DNA of 64,000 nt from CAVZBW01 sp963773635. Lineage in GTDB: Bacteria > Actinomycetota > Acidimicrobiia > Acidimicrobiales > RAAP-2. This document shows positions 7,354-16,677 of the stretch, piece after piece; the stretch's first letter is position 1; each line of letters begins with the position of its first letter. The DNA lies in assembly GCA_963773635.1 (NCBI GenBank), contig CAVZBW010000005.1, forward strand, positions 992,001 to 1,056,000, in the 5' to 3' direction. Both the position numbers and the translations under genes were made by a program. A model generated the notes under the pieces. The model did not search any database. It worked only from the letters and a program-made list of their open reading frames with translations, and was not told where the DNA came from.

Positions 7354-7746
7354 ATGCCTGAGTTCCCTGCGATTACTCACGTGGCGCTAACGGTTACGAG
7401 CCTTGAACGGAGTGTGCCTTGGTACAAGGAGCTGTTCGGCTCGGACCCAATCCTTGACGAGGACACAGGTCCGTTCCAGCGCGTCGCTTGGCTTACCGGC
7501 GGCACAATCGTTGGCGTAACTCAGTTCCCTGACTTGGACAGCACTGAGCCGTTCAACGAGCGGCGGCCGGGGCTCGATCATCTGGCTTTCGGCTGTGCCA
7601 ACCGCGATGAGTTAAAGGCATGGGAAATCCGTCTGAACGAACTCGGCATCCCCAACGGTGGCATCGTGGACACGCCTTACTACTCGGCATTGTCGTTTCG
7701 AGATCCCGACAACATCGCACTTGAGTTCTTCGCACCCCGGGGCTAA
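7354..7746 (+). CDS. VOC-family (glyoxalase/dioxygenase-fold) protein
   Basis: 130 residues with GGAGAA before the ATG. ITHVALTVTSLERSVPWYKE is the first metal-side strand with His, and LDHLAFGCAN and NIALEFFAPRG are the matching strands of the second module, giving the His-His-Glu pattern of vicinal oxygen chelate proteins. One full VOC unit of two beta-alpha modules is present. Substrate not inferable; glyoxalase, fosfomycin-resistance-like or dioxygenase roles all use this fold. Confidence 0.85.
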   Translation: MPEFPAITHVALTVTSLERSVPWYKELFGSDPILDEDTGPFQRVAWLTGGTIVGVTQFPDLDSTEPFNERRPGLDHLAFGCANRDELKAWEIRLNELGIPNGGIVDTPYYSALSFRDPDNIALEFFAPRG

Positions 7747-7976
7747 GACCGGCGGAGTATTCGACTGCTTATAGGCCATCCCATACCGCCGGCTCGGTGG
7801 GACACCGTTCTTACCCGCGCAGAGCCAAGTGCTTGCTCCCGCCAGCGCCAGACCCCGCTCATCTCCGAAGAGCCCCTTTTCTTCGATGAGACCAGCTCCA
7901 CGGTGGCGATCGCGACAACGCCGGTCCGCCTTGCCAGGACCCAGGTACAGGCCGGTCGGAGTGAAAGGGTGGAATC

Positions 7977-8285
7977 ATGGATCTTGGCGACCCAACCGAC
8001 TTCGACCGATATCTACGAGCCCTCCAGCAGATCAGAGGGTCGCTCGACAGCATCGGTGCGTACGAGGCATATGGAGAGCTGCTCGCCTTCGTCGCAGCTT
8101 TCAATGCCGGACACGCGGCACCGGAGCTCGACGATTCGTTGCCGGAGCGGATTCGCAAACTCGTTCCCGGCCTCCACGATCTCCTCTCGACGATCGCCGA
8201 AGCACTGGGTGCCACCTCGTTCACCGTCGGTGTCGGTGGGCCAGTTCCCGGTTTGGCTGTGAGCCTTACGTTTGGCAGCCGCTAG
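7977..8285 (+). CDS. Hypothetical small acidic protein
   Basis: 102 residues, preceded by GGGTGG at a suitable distance from the ATG. The sequence is mostly helical (LRALQQIRGSLDSIGAYEAYGELLAFV), then becomes Gly/Val rich near the C-terminus (FTVGVGGPVPGLAVSLTFG), which could form a beta hairpin. No signal peptide or membrane segment. I do not recognise a family. Coding is supported by the start context and third-position GC, and by the gap it fills between VOC and HEAT genes. Confidence 0.55.
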   Translation: MDLGDPTDFDRYLRALQQIRGSLDSIGAYEAYGELLAFVAAFNAGHAAPELDDSLPERIRKLVPGLHDLLSTIAEALGATSFTVGVGGPVPGLAVSLTFGSR

Positions 8286-8384
8286 CTCCGAAGGGGGTCT
8301 TCAGCCCTGCGCACCGCGCGAGGGCAAAGGCGTGGACACCCTCGGGCCCGGGGTCGGTGTGGATCTCTGCATGAGCTTCCCCTC

Positions 8385-9422
8385 CTATCGCTTCTCCTGC
8401 GCCGTCTCCATCAACCGCTCGCGCACCGTGTCCGCAGCCCACCGAACGTCGTCGGCATACTCGCCCGTGAGCGCCGTAACGGCTCGATTCACAGCCGCCT
8501 GCTCCTCCGAGCCAAGGTTGTATGGTGCCCTGACCTTCGTCGCGAGAAAGGCCTCATCGACGAGTTCGAGTTTGAGGAAGGCGGCCGTGAGGAAGTTGAG
8601 CACCTGCACCATGTCGCTGGGTCCCTCGGAAGGATCTCCTATCAAGACCGCCGCCACCGCGAGGTCCAGTGCCTTGAGCCACTCACCTTTCCAGGTGCTG
8701 TAGCTGCAGAGTCTCCCCAGCAAGCGCGCTTTGGCCTTGCAACTGGCGAGACCTTCGGGGAACCGCGAAATGTCTGCGTGAGCGTAGTCCTCCGAACGAC
8801 CGGTCGGATAGGCGGCTCGAATGTAGGCGATGTCGAAGTCGGGGTACTTCTCAACATCGTCGTTCAGGTCGTCCTGGCCGTACTCGACTCCCGGCGAGCG
8901 GCCAAAGACGGCGAAGGTTCTCGTGTCCTCCGGGTCTTGATAGCCAGAGCTCACCAGCACTGCGATCGCCTGCCGGCGCGCCTGCGGGTCATCGCTGCCC
9001 AGCGAGACGAATACCTCCGCCGACGGCTTTTCTCCCACCAAAGGATGGACCCGCTCGACAGCAGATCCAGAAACTGACCTGGCCTCGTCCTCCACCGTGC
9101 TCGAACGGGCAGCAACCGGACCAGGGACACCCAGCGCAGCGAGCGTCTCGGCAGCACGCGCCTCGGCCGCAAGTGCTTTGGCGGCAGCCTCGCGCACGCC
9201 GGGATCCGGGTCTTTGAGGGCGGCCATGAGGGGCTCCACGGGCCGGGCGTCGTCAGCCTTCCCCCCGAGCAGCATGGCCGCAGCTAGACGCCTCTTGCCG
9301 AGCTCCTCGGCGGCAGCCTCACGCACGCTCTTGTCCTTCGGGTAGCTCAGGGCCTTGATCAACCCCTTGACGTCTCCCTTGGCCGCGAGCTTCGCGACGT
9401 CAGGCGGTCCGAACAACGGCAT
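8385..9422 (-). CDS. HEAT-repeat protein
   Basis: 345 residues starting at ATG 9422, which has GGAAGGAC upstream; the open frame extends further 5' but that part lacks protein character. Residues ~10-110 hold HEAT/PBS-lyase-type helical repeats (DVKGLIKALSYPKDKSVREAAAEELG, PVEPLMAALKDPDPGVREAAAKALA). A second part (YGQDDLNDDVEKYPDFDIAYI and onwards) looks like an all-helical domain with paired aromatic residues and may be TPR-like. HEAT arrays are protein-interaction scaffolds; partner unknown. The next gene upstream on the same strand is the DUF2079 membrane protein, separated by 292 bases in which I see no gene. Confidence 0.75.
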   Translation of the reverse strand: MPLFGPPDVAKLAAKGDVKGLIKALSYPKDKSVREAAAEELGKRRLAAAMLLGGKADDARPVEPLMAALKDPDPGVREAAAKALAAEARAAETLAALGVPGPVAARSSTVEDEARSVSGSAVERVHPLVGEKPSAEVFVSLGSDDPQARRQAIAVLVSSGYQDPEDTRTFAVFGRSPGVEYGQDDLNDDVEKYPDFDIAYIRAAYPTGRSEDYAHADISRFPEGLASCKAKARLLGRLCSYSTWKGEWLKALDLAVAAVLIGDPSEGPSDMVQVLNFLTAAFLKLELVDEAFLATKVRAPYNLGSEEQAAVNRAVTALTGEYADDVRWAADTVRERLMETAQEKR

Positions 9423-9714
9423 GGTACGTCCTTCCTTTCCAGATCGAGATGTAGAAGGCTGGCTCCCTCCTCCTGATGTCACTGGACGAGTACCTCCATC
9501 CAACCGTCCGACAACACGGTGTGGGCAGGGCATTAGGTCCTTGCAGACAAGGCACAACGTCCCGAAGAGTTCTTCCAAGGGAGCGGCTGCGGACCGAGCC
9601 AATGGCAGAGGGCGGGCCGCCGGATACCTATTCAGACGGAATGGCTTCCGATCACCGCAGGTGCCCGTCCTGGGCGCTGCCAGCCTTCCAGGCTGGTTCC
9701 CGCACGGGTCGCCG

Positions 9715-11367
9715 TCATCCAAGGATCTGGAGAGATCTGGTGCCCTTGGGCGGACGCCAGACCAATACCCAAATGCCATTACGGTCGACGAGGTTCCGCG
9801 CACCAATGCTTCTCAAGTAACCGCCCGCCCCCCAGGAGACGGGGCCCGTCACGGAGAGCCCGTAGTCCGCCGAGAGGACGATCACGACCTCACGTGCATG
9901 CACCGGAAAGACCTGGTTCTGGTACAGGTAGAGGTAGATGTAGCGCCTCCCTCCAAAACGTCCGCTGATGGCGATCGGGGCTATCACCTCGGCATCGCTC
10001 GGGATGCGCACCAACGCCTCGTTGAGCGCGTCCGCCGCGGCGGGGGCTACCTGGCCGTTGAACCCGTGATCGCGAAAGACCCAGGAATAGTCTTCGCTCG
10101 CATAGAAGATGGCCCCAACGACCAGGGCTGCGCTCAGGGCAAGCACCGCCGAGGTGACCCACATCGTCCTTTGGCGGTGCCGGATCATTGCTGCGAGCGG
10201 TCCGCTGATCAGTGCGCACGCGCCAAAGAGCAAGAAGGCATAGACGACATAGTCCTGGAAGCTGAAGATCAAGAATACGGGGCTCTTCTGCAACGCCGAT
10301 GCCAAGAGCACGAGGACGGGCACCCCGAATCCCCACGGCGTCACGATCCCGATAATGCCGACGGGTCGCAACCAGCCATACAACATCGAAATCCGTTTAC
10401 TAAACACCATGTTGAGCCCTCGAGAGGGGTGTTCGAAGAGTGAGCTGACCAGCAGGGATACACCCGCCAAGCCGCCGGGAAGCGTGCTGCGACCGGCTAG
10501 CCAGGCATAGCCGTCCTTTGGCCCCGCGTTCGCTCCGATGATGTCGATGAAGACGATGGCGCCGAGGCCGATACCTGCGAGCAGCAAGCCCCTTCGCCGG
10601 GTGCTTCGTCCCGCCAGCAGGCAGGAAAGGGCAATCCCGAGGACGTAGAGGCTGCCATTCTCGCCGCACAGCAGACAGCCCGCGATCCACCACCAGGAAC
10701 GTCGCAGGTTGCCACGCCAGAGGTCCCGAGCTGCAAGGACGGCAAAGAGCGCCCCGATGGGCTCGGCGTGGAAGTCCTGGTTGGCAACGGCGTACGTCGC
10801 GGGATTGAGCAGCCACAGCGCCAACGCGCCGCCGAGCAGGCCGAGCGCCGGGCCCCGATGCAAGGAGCGACGCTCGAGTAGCTCCGAGATCCAGAAGAAA
10901 CAGACGAGCCCGGTGCCCGCCAGGGCGCCCGCCTGCACCCACAGCAGCAACGACGGTTGCGGAAAGATCCTGTAGAGCGCCCCGAGGGGCCACATCACGA
11001 TGTCGAAGTTCAGGTGGAGAAAGGAGACGCTCTGGATGGTGCTGTACGGATCGAGGTTGCCATGACCTATTTGTGTCCACGCCTGGTTGAAGATGGCGAA
11101 ATCGATCCCGAGGTTGAATCGGTTATAAAAGAACATCGAGATGGCGACCAGGACGACGAACTGGGCACCAAAGACGACGCATCCGGCCGCTCGCACCTTC
11201 CACCAGAGGGTTCGGCGACGTGCCTCGCGGCGCATCCCGATTCGCAACGCCTCGGGCAACCGCCGAACGTGCTTTGCCGTCGGCGGTTCGGCGGGCGGGG
11301 CAGTCCCAACGTGCGCCAAGCGATGCGCGACGACCTTATTGTGGACGTGCAATTCTTCGAGTCTCAT
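9715..11367 (-). CDS. DUF2079-family polytopic membrane protein
   Basis: 550 residues from ATG 11367 (MRLEELHVHNKV). There are about ten hydrophobic segments beginning with AAGCVVFGAQFVVLVAISMF, followed by the family signature FNLGIDFAIFNQAWTQIGHGNL and FLHLNFDIVMWPLGALY. The pattern is that of DUF2079 proteins, distant GT-C-like or dolichol-mannosyltransferase-related integral membrane proteins. The C-terminal ~120 residues form an extracytoplasmic-looking globular part (NEALVRIPSDAEVIAPIAIS). Function is unknown; a glycosyl-transfer role is only an analogy. The start is uncertain because the frame stays open another 95 codons upstream. Confidence 0.8.
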   Translation of the reverse strand: MRLEELHVHNKVVAHRLAHVGTAPPAEPPTAKHVRRLPEALRIGMRREARRRTLWWKVRAAGCVVFGAQFVVLVAISMFFYNRFNLGIDFAIFNQAWTQIGHGNLDPYSTIQSVSFLHLNFDIVMWPLGALYRIFPQPSLLLWVQAGALAGTGLVCFFWISELLERRSLHRGPALGLLGGALALWLLNPATYAVANQDFHAEPIGALFAVLAARDLWRGNLRRSWWWIAGCLLCGENGSLYVLGIALSCLLAGRSTRRRGLLLAGIGLGAIVFIDIIGANAGPKDGYAWLAGRSTLPGGLAGVSLLVSSLFEHPSRGLNMVFSKRISMLYGWLRPVGIIGIVTPWGFGVPVLVLLASALQKSPVFLIFSFQDYVVYAFLLFGACALISGPLAAMIRHRQRTMWVTSAVLALSAALVVGAIFYASEDYSWVFRDHGFNGQVAPAAADALNEALVRIPSDAEVIAPIAISGRFGGRRYIYLYLYQNQVFPVHAREVVIVLSADYGLSVTGPVSWGAGGYLRSIGARNLVDRNGIWVLVWRPPKGTRSLQILG

Positions 11368-11633
11368 CCCAGGGGTTGCTCGATCTGAAGAAGGACGGCC
11401 GAAAACGCGCCACAACCGCTGGACCCGTCGAGCATCGGATCGTCTGCTTCGGGGAGCTGAGAAATATGCGCTCATTATCGCAGGCTCTGGTCCACATGCG
11501 GCAAGTGGCAAGTGGCAAGGGATTTGGTGGCCGACCCGGGTACCATGCGGCCGTGGCAACCCGACGGAAGCGGAGAGCCCATAAGGCAACCCACCTCCGG
11601 GGTCTTCACTCGCGGGCTCTTCGGTAGGGCCAC

Positions 11634-12512
11634 TTGCGCCCGATCGTCGGTCCAAGAGATCACGTCGTCCGGCTCCCGGATGGGCGACTGCTCGGATACG
11701 CGGAGTACGGCGATCCGCAGGGTCGACCGGTCTTCAATTGTCATGGCGGCCTGACGTGTCGTCTCGACGTACAGCCGGCAGACGCCGCGGCACGAAGCGC
11801 CGGCGTGCGTCTCCTGTCGCCGGACCGGCCCGGGATCGGTCTCTCTTCGCGTCTTCGCCATCGGACGATCGGCGCATGGGCCGACGACGTCGCAGCCTTG
11901 GCCGACCAGCTCGGCATCGATCGGTTCGCCGTGATGGGTTGGTCCTTTGGGGGTCCCTTCGCTGCAGCCTGCGCGGCGCTGCTGCCCGAGCGGGTCGCCG
12001 CCACCGCCATCATCGCCGGTGGGGTCCCCCTGGACTGGCCATGTGCCTCCAAGGGCTTCGAGAACACGACGGACGCGGTGTTTTTCCGGCTGTGCAAGAT
12101 ATCGCCGCCTTTGGCCTTCGTCGGGCTACGGATGGTCGGCGAGGTCGCGGCGCACGCACCGACCTTATGGATGCGCCTGGGATCGTCGGAGATGGCCACC
12201 CGCGACGTCGAGGCGATCGTGCGCGACGGTGTCCGGGAGTTCGCGCTGTCCATCGGTGAGGGCTTACGTTGTCCCGCCGGTGTCGTCGACGACTACCTCT
12301 GCTATGCCCGACCATGGGGATTCGAGTACGAGCGCATCAGGGGGCCCGTGCATCTTTGGCAGGGCGACGCGGACACCTTTCTCCCCGTCGCCTGGAGCGA
12401 GGAGGCTGCTCGGCGCATCCCCCACGCGAGGCTCTCGATCGTCCCCGGATACGGCCACTTCCTTGCGCGGGACCACTGGGCCGAGATCTTCGCCGGCCTC
12501 GGCGAGACCTGA
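11634..12512 (+). CDS. Alpha/beta hydrolase
   Basis: 292 residues from TTG 11634. VFNCHGGLTCRLDVQP gives the oxyanion-hole HG, VMGWSFGGPFAAACA the nucleophile elbow (GWSFGG, Ser), WQGDADTFLPVAW the acid Asp and YGHFLARDHW the catalytic His. A helical cap lies between residues ~140 and 220. The best resemblance is to TAP-like/proline iminopeptidase-type hydrolases, but substrate is open. In the 266-bp divergent region upstream a 7-bp unit GGCAAGT is repeated almost three times (11501-11521). Confidence 0.85.
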   Translation: MRPIVGPRDHVVRLPDGRLLGYAEYGDPQGRPVFNCHGGLTCRLDVQPADAAARSAGVRLLSPDRPGIGLSSRLRHRTIGAWADDVAALADQLGIDRFAVMGWSFGGPFAAACAALLPERVAATAIIAGGVPLDWPCASKGFENTTDAVFFRLCKISPPLAFVGLRMVGEVAAHAPTLWMRLGSSEMATRDVEAIVRDGVREFALSIGEGLRCPAGVVDDYLCYARPWGFEYERIRGPVHLWQGDADTFLPVAWSEEAARRIPHARLSIVPGYGHFLARDHWAEIFAGLGET

Positions 12513-12548
12513 AGCCTTCCGGCGACCCCCAAAACTCTTCCGAGCGCC

Positions 12549-13535
12549 CTACTTGATCGCCAACGCGTTGGGCGGCGATCCCACGCCGCCGACCAGATGG
12601 AGAGGCGACGATGTGAGGAGGAATTCGTAACAGCCGTCGGCGGCGCAGTCATCCGCCAAAGCGGCCATGTCCCACAGCTCCCCGATCGGCATGCCGAGCA
12701 GCGGCAGCAGCGCGAAGTGCAGCGACCCCTCCATGACGGCCACCGGATCCACCCCTCCGGGGCCGAGGCGCTCCGCTGATGTGGCTCCCGGCGGTGGCCA
12801 CGCCTCGAGCGCGGGGTTGTCGGCGGCCACCGCGGCGAGTCGGAGCTCCCACAAGAGCCGTGCCATGTCCTCACCGGCGCGAAGCCCCGGGGAGCGATAG
12901 CGATCAGCCAGGGCTGCACGCGACTCCTCGTCGAGCTCGCGATACCACTCGATCCAGCCCGTCCGGACCAGGAGGATGTCGCCGGGCGTCACCGTGGTGC
13001 CCTGGCGCTCGAGGGTGCCCGAGAGTTCCTCGGGATCGATCGGATCGCTCGCCAGCATGTCGAGGGGTCGGCCCTCGGCCACACGATGACGCCCCACATC
13101 GGCGAGCACGCCTCTCCCGACGATGCCCCTCGCGGCCCAGTGGTGGACGCCGTGGGCCTCGTCGGCCACCCCGTTGTAAAAGCCGTGGGCGGGATGGCGA
13201 ATATGTCGGAACCCATCCCACTGGCTCGAGGACTGGGTGTTCCACTCCGAAAGCTGGTCGTCATGACCGAGCGTGCCACCGACCCAGAGAACCTCGTGGA
13301 CCATCCGCGATCGGCCGCCCAACGGGGGATCGGGCTGATCGAGGGGAAGATTCAGCGGGAACACGGCGCCTCGTCGTGCCGCCCCAAGCCCCCGGCGGAC
13401 CGCGTCGACGGTCAGGAGGTTGAGGCATCCGAGCGCATCCCCGTCTCCCCACAGTCCCCACGTGGATCGGGCCGGCATGTCCGGCCGTCCCGGGAGCTGG
13501 TCGTATCCGGGGAGGGCGTCGCCGGGCGGGGTCAT
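12549..13535 (-). CDS. Cyclase-family protein (kynurenine formamidase-like fold)
   Basis: 328 residues; ATG 13535 follows directly on an in-frame GTG. Family features are LNLPLDQPDPPLG, the metal-site segment SSSQWDGFRHIRH (the subgroup form of the HxGTHxD motif), GRGVLADVGRH and GDILLVRTGWIEWY. PF04199 members hydrolyse amide or cyclic bonds with a metal bound by His/Asp. Plant-type and bacterial relatives are often annotated as cyclase. The gene is convergent with the hydrolase at 11634-12512. Substrate unknown. Confidence 0.82.
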   Translation of the reverse strand: MTPPGDALPGYDQLPGRPDMPARSTWGLWGDGDALGCLNLLTVDAVRRGLGAARRGAVFPLNLPLDQPDPPLGGRSRMVHEVLWVGGTLGHDDQLSEWNTQSSSQWDGFRHIRHPAHGFYNGVADEAHGVHHWAARGIVGRGVLADVGRHRVAEGRPLDMLASDPIDPEELSGTLERQGTTVTPGDILLVRTGWIEWYRELDEESRAALADRYRSPGLRAGEDMARLLWELRLAAVAADNPALEAWPPPGATSAERLGPGGVDPVAVMEGSLHFALLPLLGMPIGELWDMAALADDCAADGCYEFLLTSSPLHLVGGVGSPPNALAIK

Positions 13536-13620
13536 CACGACGGGAGTGCTTACTAGACCCCGAACCGGCGTGCCCCGATCGTTGGGAGAAGAAATCGATG
13601 CGCCACGCGTCGCGGCCCGG

Positions 13621-14247
13621 TCAGCGAACCCCGAGCGGCCGGAACTGCACGCTGATGCGAGCGCCCGCCGGACGCCTCGTCTTTGGCACGGCGTGCTCCC
13701 ACGTGCGCTGGCAGCTGCCGCCCATCACCAGCAGATCGCCCCGACCGAGCTCGAAGTGGTGCGACCCGCCCCCGCCCCGCGGACGCAGGAGGAACCGGCG
13801 CGGCTCGCCCAGCGAGACGATCGCGACGAGCGTGTCCTCTCGGGATCCACGGCCGATGGTGTCGCCGTGCCAGGCCACGCTGTCCCTCCCGTCGCGATAC
13901 AGGCAGAGGCCCGCCGTACACAACGGCTCGCCGAGCTCGTCGCCATAGTGATCGCTCAACGCCGCACGTGCCCGGACGAGAGCGATATCCGGGAGCTCGT
14001 CCTGCAATGCGTAAAACCGCACCAGGCGGGGAACGTCGACCATCCGGTCGTACATCCGGCGCCGCTCGGCCCGCCAGGGAACGAGCCGATGCAGGCGCTC
14101 GAACAGGACGTCCGGGCGCGCCATCCAATCTCGCCGCAGATCCACCCACGCGCCACTGTCCAGGTACGTGCGCTCCACGAGGTCGCCGAGCGGGCGCGGA
14201 CCTGGCTCGGGGTCCGAGTCCAGGAGGGACGCCTGGATGACCACCAT
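13621..14247 (-). CDS. alkB: AlkB-like Fe(II)/2-oxoglutarate dioxygenase
   Basis: 208 residues. The Fe ligands are visible as HxD in SVAWHGDTIGR and the distal His in RTWEHAVPK; GARISVQFRPL carries the RxxxxxR pair that binds 2-oxoglutarate and substrate. The N-terminal part has the nucleotide-recognition lid region (ARPDVLFERLHRLVPW). AlkB proteins repair N-alkylated bases by oxidative demethylation in the cytoplasm. Upstream on the same strand are an anti-sigma-like kinase and a STAS protein, which may or may not share a transcript (46-base gap). Confidence 0.9.
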   Translation of the reverse strand: MVVIQASLLDSDPEPGPRPLGDLVERTYLDSGAWVDLRRDWMARPDVLFERLHRLVPWRAERRRMYDRMVDVPRLVRFYALQDELPDIALVRARAALSDHYGDELGEPLCTAGLCLYRDGRDSVAWHGDTIGRGSREDTLVAIVSLGEPRRFLLRPRGGGGSHHFELGRGDLLVMGGSCQRTWEHAVPKTRRPAGARISVQFRPLGVR

Positions 14248-14293
14248 GACCCGTCAGTTTAGGGTCACGGGCGAACAGCCGTTCGCCCTGCCC

Positions 14294-14854
14294 TCAACCC
14301 TGCTCGTCGCCCGATGGTCTCTCGAGCACCCCGACGTCGATGTCGGCCCAGACCACCTTGCCCGCCCGGTGGCCCTGGCGCACCCCCCACCTCCTGCACA
14401 ACGTGTCCACGATGAGCAGTCCTCTGCCTCCGGATTCCATCACCCTCGGCGTCTTTCGCGCCGGCCATCGCCCACTGGCGTCGGATACCTCGACGGTCGC
14501 GGTCGCGCCCTCGAAGGAGAGCTCGACCGAATATTGGCTTCCCGCATGTTGCACCGCGTTGGTCGCGAGCTCCGTGACGACCAGCTCGACGTCGTCGGTA
14601 TCGAAGCCCCAGTCTTGGCCCGCGTTACGGACGAATCGGCGGGCGGCTCCGGGTGAGCACGCGTCACAAGGAAACGTCCGGTGCGTGCGGAGCACATGCG
14701 GTACGGTACCCGTCACCTCGGAGCATATGCGTGCGGCGCGACGGCGCAGAGGGACCGGACGACCCGGTCGTCCAGCCCAATCCTCAATCGGCCAGGAGCC
14801 GGCCCCGACGAGGCCGCGGCCCTCGACGCAAATGGCCTGGATCTTCCCGCGCAC
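14294..14854 (-). CDS. RsbW-like anti-sigma factor/serine kinase (HATPase_c)
   Basis: 186 residues from GTG 14854, which immediately follows the TAG of the STAS gene; the family core starts near FPCDACSPGAARRFV, so a shorter protein is possible. VELVVTELATNAVQHAG is the N box, VEVSDASGRWP the G1-like box and ESGGRGLLIVDTL the G2 box of the GHKL ATP-binding fold. Such proteins phosphorylate STAS antagonists and sequester sigma factors, or act in partner switching. The STAS gene directly upstream is the natural partner. No sigma factor or PP2C phosphatase gene is visible in the window. Confidence 0.85.
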   Translation of the reverse strand: MRGKIQAICVEGRGLVGAGSWPIEDWAGRPGRPVPLRRRAARICSEVTGTVPHVLRTHRTFPCDACSPGAARRFVRNAGQDWGFDTDDVELVVTELATNAVQHAGSQYSVELSFEGATATVEVSDASGRWPARKTPRVMESGGRGLLIVDTLCRRWGVRQGHRAGKVVWADIDVGVLERPSGDEQG

Positions 14855-15217
14855 CTATTCCTCTATTTGGAACGTCGCCTCCAGACCCAGGATGCCGAGG
14901 ACCCGCCTCACCGAGTCACTGGGCTTGCGCAGGCGGATCTCCCCACCCCCGGCGCCGAGGGTTCGGGATGCCATCAGGAGGGCGTTGAAAGCATCGGAGC
15001 CCATGAAGTTGGCCCGGCCGAGATCGACGACAACGCCCCGCTGGTGCGAATGCCACGCCTGCGCGATGGCGCGCTCGAAATCCCCGGCGTTGGACATGTC
15101 GATCTCCCCGATGACCACGACCAGGCCGGCACCGTCCGACCCGTGCGCGCCATCCCCGGGGAAAACCTGAAATTGTGCCAGCTCCGCCATTCCCGTCGAC
15201 TCTCCAAGCGTCCCCAC
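14855..15217 (-). CDS. STAS-domain anti-sigma factor antagonist
   Basis: 120 residues. VVVIGEIDMSNAGDFERAI and GVVVDLGRANFMGSDAFNALL are the beta-helix core, with the Ser of FMGSDAF at the position phosphorylated in SpoIIAA/RsbV proteins. Length and layout are normal. It is expected to bind the kinase encoded immediately downstream (no gap) and release a sigma factor when dephosphorylated. Confidence 0.88.
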   Translation of the reverse strand: MGTLGESTGMAELAQFQVFPGDGAHGSDGAGLVVVIGEIDMSNAGDFERAIAQAWHSHQRGVVVDLGRANFMGSDAFNALLMASRTLGAGGGEIRLRKPSDSVRRVLGILGLEATFQIEE

Positions 15218-15295
15218 CCTGCGGACGGCAACCAGGAACCGCTGCGATCGTCCGGGGTCTGTCGATGTGCCGGTGGCAACCGTCGACGATAGTAC

Positions 15296-15625
15296 TCAAC
15301 TGCCGCGGCGTCCCCCGGGCGGACCCGGGCATAGGGGTCGATCGTCTCGACCAACCTCCCCGCTCTCGACAATGAGTCGCAGCATCACCTCGAAGGCGGC
15401 GGCATCGACCCCGTCGAAACGCACCCGCTTGCGGCGCGCCGTCGTCCCCGAGATCACCGCGAGGCGGCCGCGCTCGACACCGAACCTCTCCGCGAGCAAG
15501 GTCAGGAGCGCTTGGTTCGCTCGACCCTCGAGGGGTGGGGCGGCCAGCCTCACCTTGAGGGCGTCACCATGGATGCCGACCACGCCGCTCGAACGGGCGC
15601 CGGGCTGGACATGGACCCGCAGCAC
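15296..15625 (-). CDS. DUF167/YggU-family protein
   Basis: 109 residues if GTG 15625 is used. LRVHVQPGARSSGVVGIHGDALKVRLAAPPLEGRANQALL is the DUF167 core (positions ~2-40), followed by LTLLAERFGVERGRLAVISG. Members are about 95-110 residues and of unknown biochemical function. The family usually has ~10 residues before this core, and the frame is open upstream (LTSKLFDATTAGP) without a standard start, so a rare start codon or initiation inside the upstream dehydrogenase gene is possible. Confidence 0.8.
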   Translation of the reverse strand: MLRVHVQPGARSSGVVGIHGDALKVRLAAPPLEGRANQALLTLLAERFGVERGRLAVISGTTARRKRVRFDGVDAAAFEVMLRLIVESGEVGRDDRPLCPGPPGGRRGS

Positions 15626-15675
15626 CGGGCCCGCGGTCGTCGCGTCGAAGAGCTTCGAGGTCAGTCGCCGCTCTG

Positions 15676-16350
15676 TCAGGAGACCTCTGCTCCGAGACCC
15701 CGACGGGCGGCAGCCACGTCGAGGCCACCCCAGCCTTGCCGAACGAGCGGTCTCCATGGGTCGGCGATCGCGGCGGCCACCGGCGCGACGTCCACGCCGG
15801 CGTCGGACGCGACCAGGTCGAGGTCCTTCAGTGCCCATTCGAGCGCGAAGTCGGCGTCGTAGTCCCCGTCGATCATCCTCGTCAGCTTGGTCGTCGCGTA
15901 TCCAGAGGCCAACGGGTTGTCTCGCAGCGCGTCGTCGAGCGCGCCCCGGTCCACGTCGAGTCGTTGGGCGAGGGCCGACACCTCGGCGGCAGCCTCCGTC
16001 TCAAAGGCCAGCAACGTGTTCAGCACGAGCTTCATCTTGCTCCCGGCACCGACGGGCCCGAGCGACATCGTTCGGCGTCCGAGGGCGGCAAAGACGGGCT
16101 CGAGCCACCGGACCACCGCCTGCGACCCGGAGGCGAGGATCAGGAGCCTTCCGGTCTCGGCGGGCTCCCGGCTCCCGGACACCGGTGCATCCACGAAATC
16201 GACGTCGGGACGCCGGGCGCGGGCCTGTGCTGCGAGACGCGCCGTCGCCGCGACACCCACGGTCGCCATCTGGACCCAGACCGAGTCGGGCCTCATGGCG
16301 TCGAGCCCGGGCCGGTCGTCTCTGGCATCTCCGCCTCCCGTCCTCGACAT
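15676..16350 (-). pseudogene. 5'-truncated 3-hydroxyisobutyrate dehydrogenase-family protein
   Basis: The 224 residues match the family from the end of the Rossmann domain onwards: MRPDSVWVQMATVGVAATARLA, DVDFVDAPVSGSREPAETGR, then GAGSKMKLVLNTLLAF with the catalytic Lys region and ALKDLDLVASDAGVD near the end. The NAD-binding N-terminus (about 70-80 residues with GxGxxG) is missing; upstream DNA does not encode it in any frame. The frame therefore starts in sequence like GGGDARDDRPGLDA that precedes the core. A stable C-terminal domain could be made but not an enzyme. The break point is near 16350-16370. Confidence 0.7.
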
Positions 16351-16677
16351 CAAAGGCGCAGGTCATCGATGGACAACACCTACGACTTCACGTACCCTTC
16401 CACAAAGAGGGGCACACCTGGGGGGTGGCAAAATGGCTAGAGGGGAAGGAGCTCTCTCGGGGACCCGACCATATGCTTGGTCGGCGCAAGCGCTCGCTGG
16501 GATACCTCAATCAACCGCCTAGGCTCGTGCCCGAACGGTTCTCCAACAACGGAATCAGCCCAGTAAGAGGGCCGTGTTGGTCGCCGGCGAGAGAGGAGGT
16601 CGGCGGCCCAGGCCGTTGGGTGCCTCTCCTCCGCGCACGCACCGTCCCACCTGGAGACTGCTCGGAAGGTTGAATCG
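16351..16677. other. 327-bp intergenic stretch upstream of the cyclase pair
   Basis: No conserved gene is visible. It contains a possible 23-codon ORF (ATG 16369 to TAG 16440, peptide MDNTYDFTYPSTKRGTPGG plus four residues) with a weak ribosome site, and a perfect inverted repeat at 16465-16484. A purine-rich block just before 16678 supplies the ribosome site (GGAAGG) of the next gene. Confidence 0.5.
16465..16484. promoter_or_regulatory. Inverted repeat CCGACCA-N6-TGGTCGG
   Basis: Seven-base perfect arms with a six-base spacer (TATGCT), about 195 bases before the cyclase gene start. It could be an operator or the hairpin of a terminator; there is no T-run, so an operator is somewhat more likely. 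Confidence 0.4.

Noticed and set aside
13621..15217. A stress regulon linking AlkB with the STAS/RsbW pair
   Set aside because: The only support is adjacency; no sigma factor, phosphatase or shared site could be seen.
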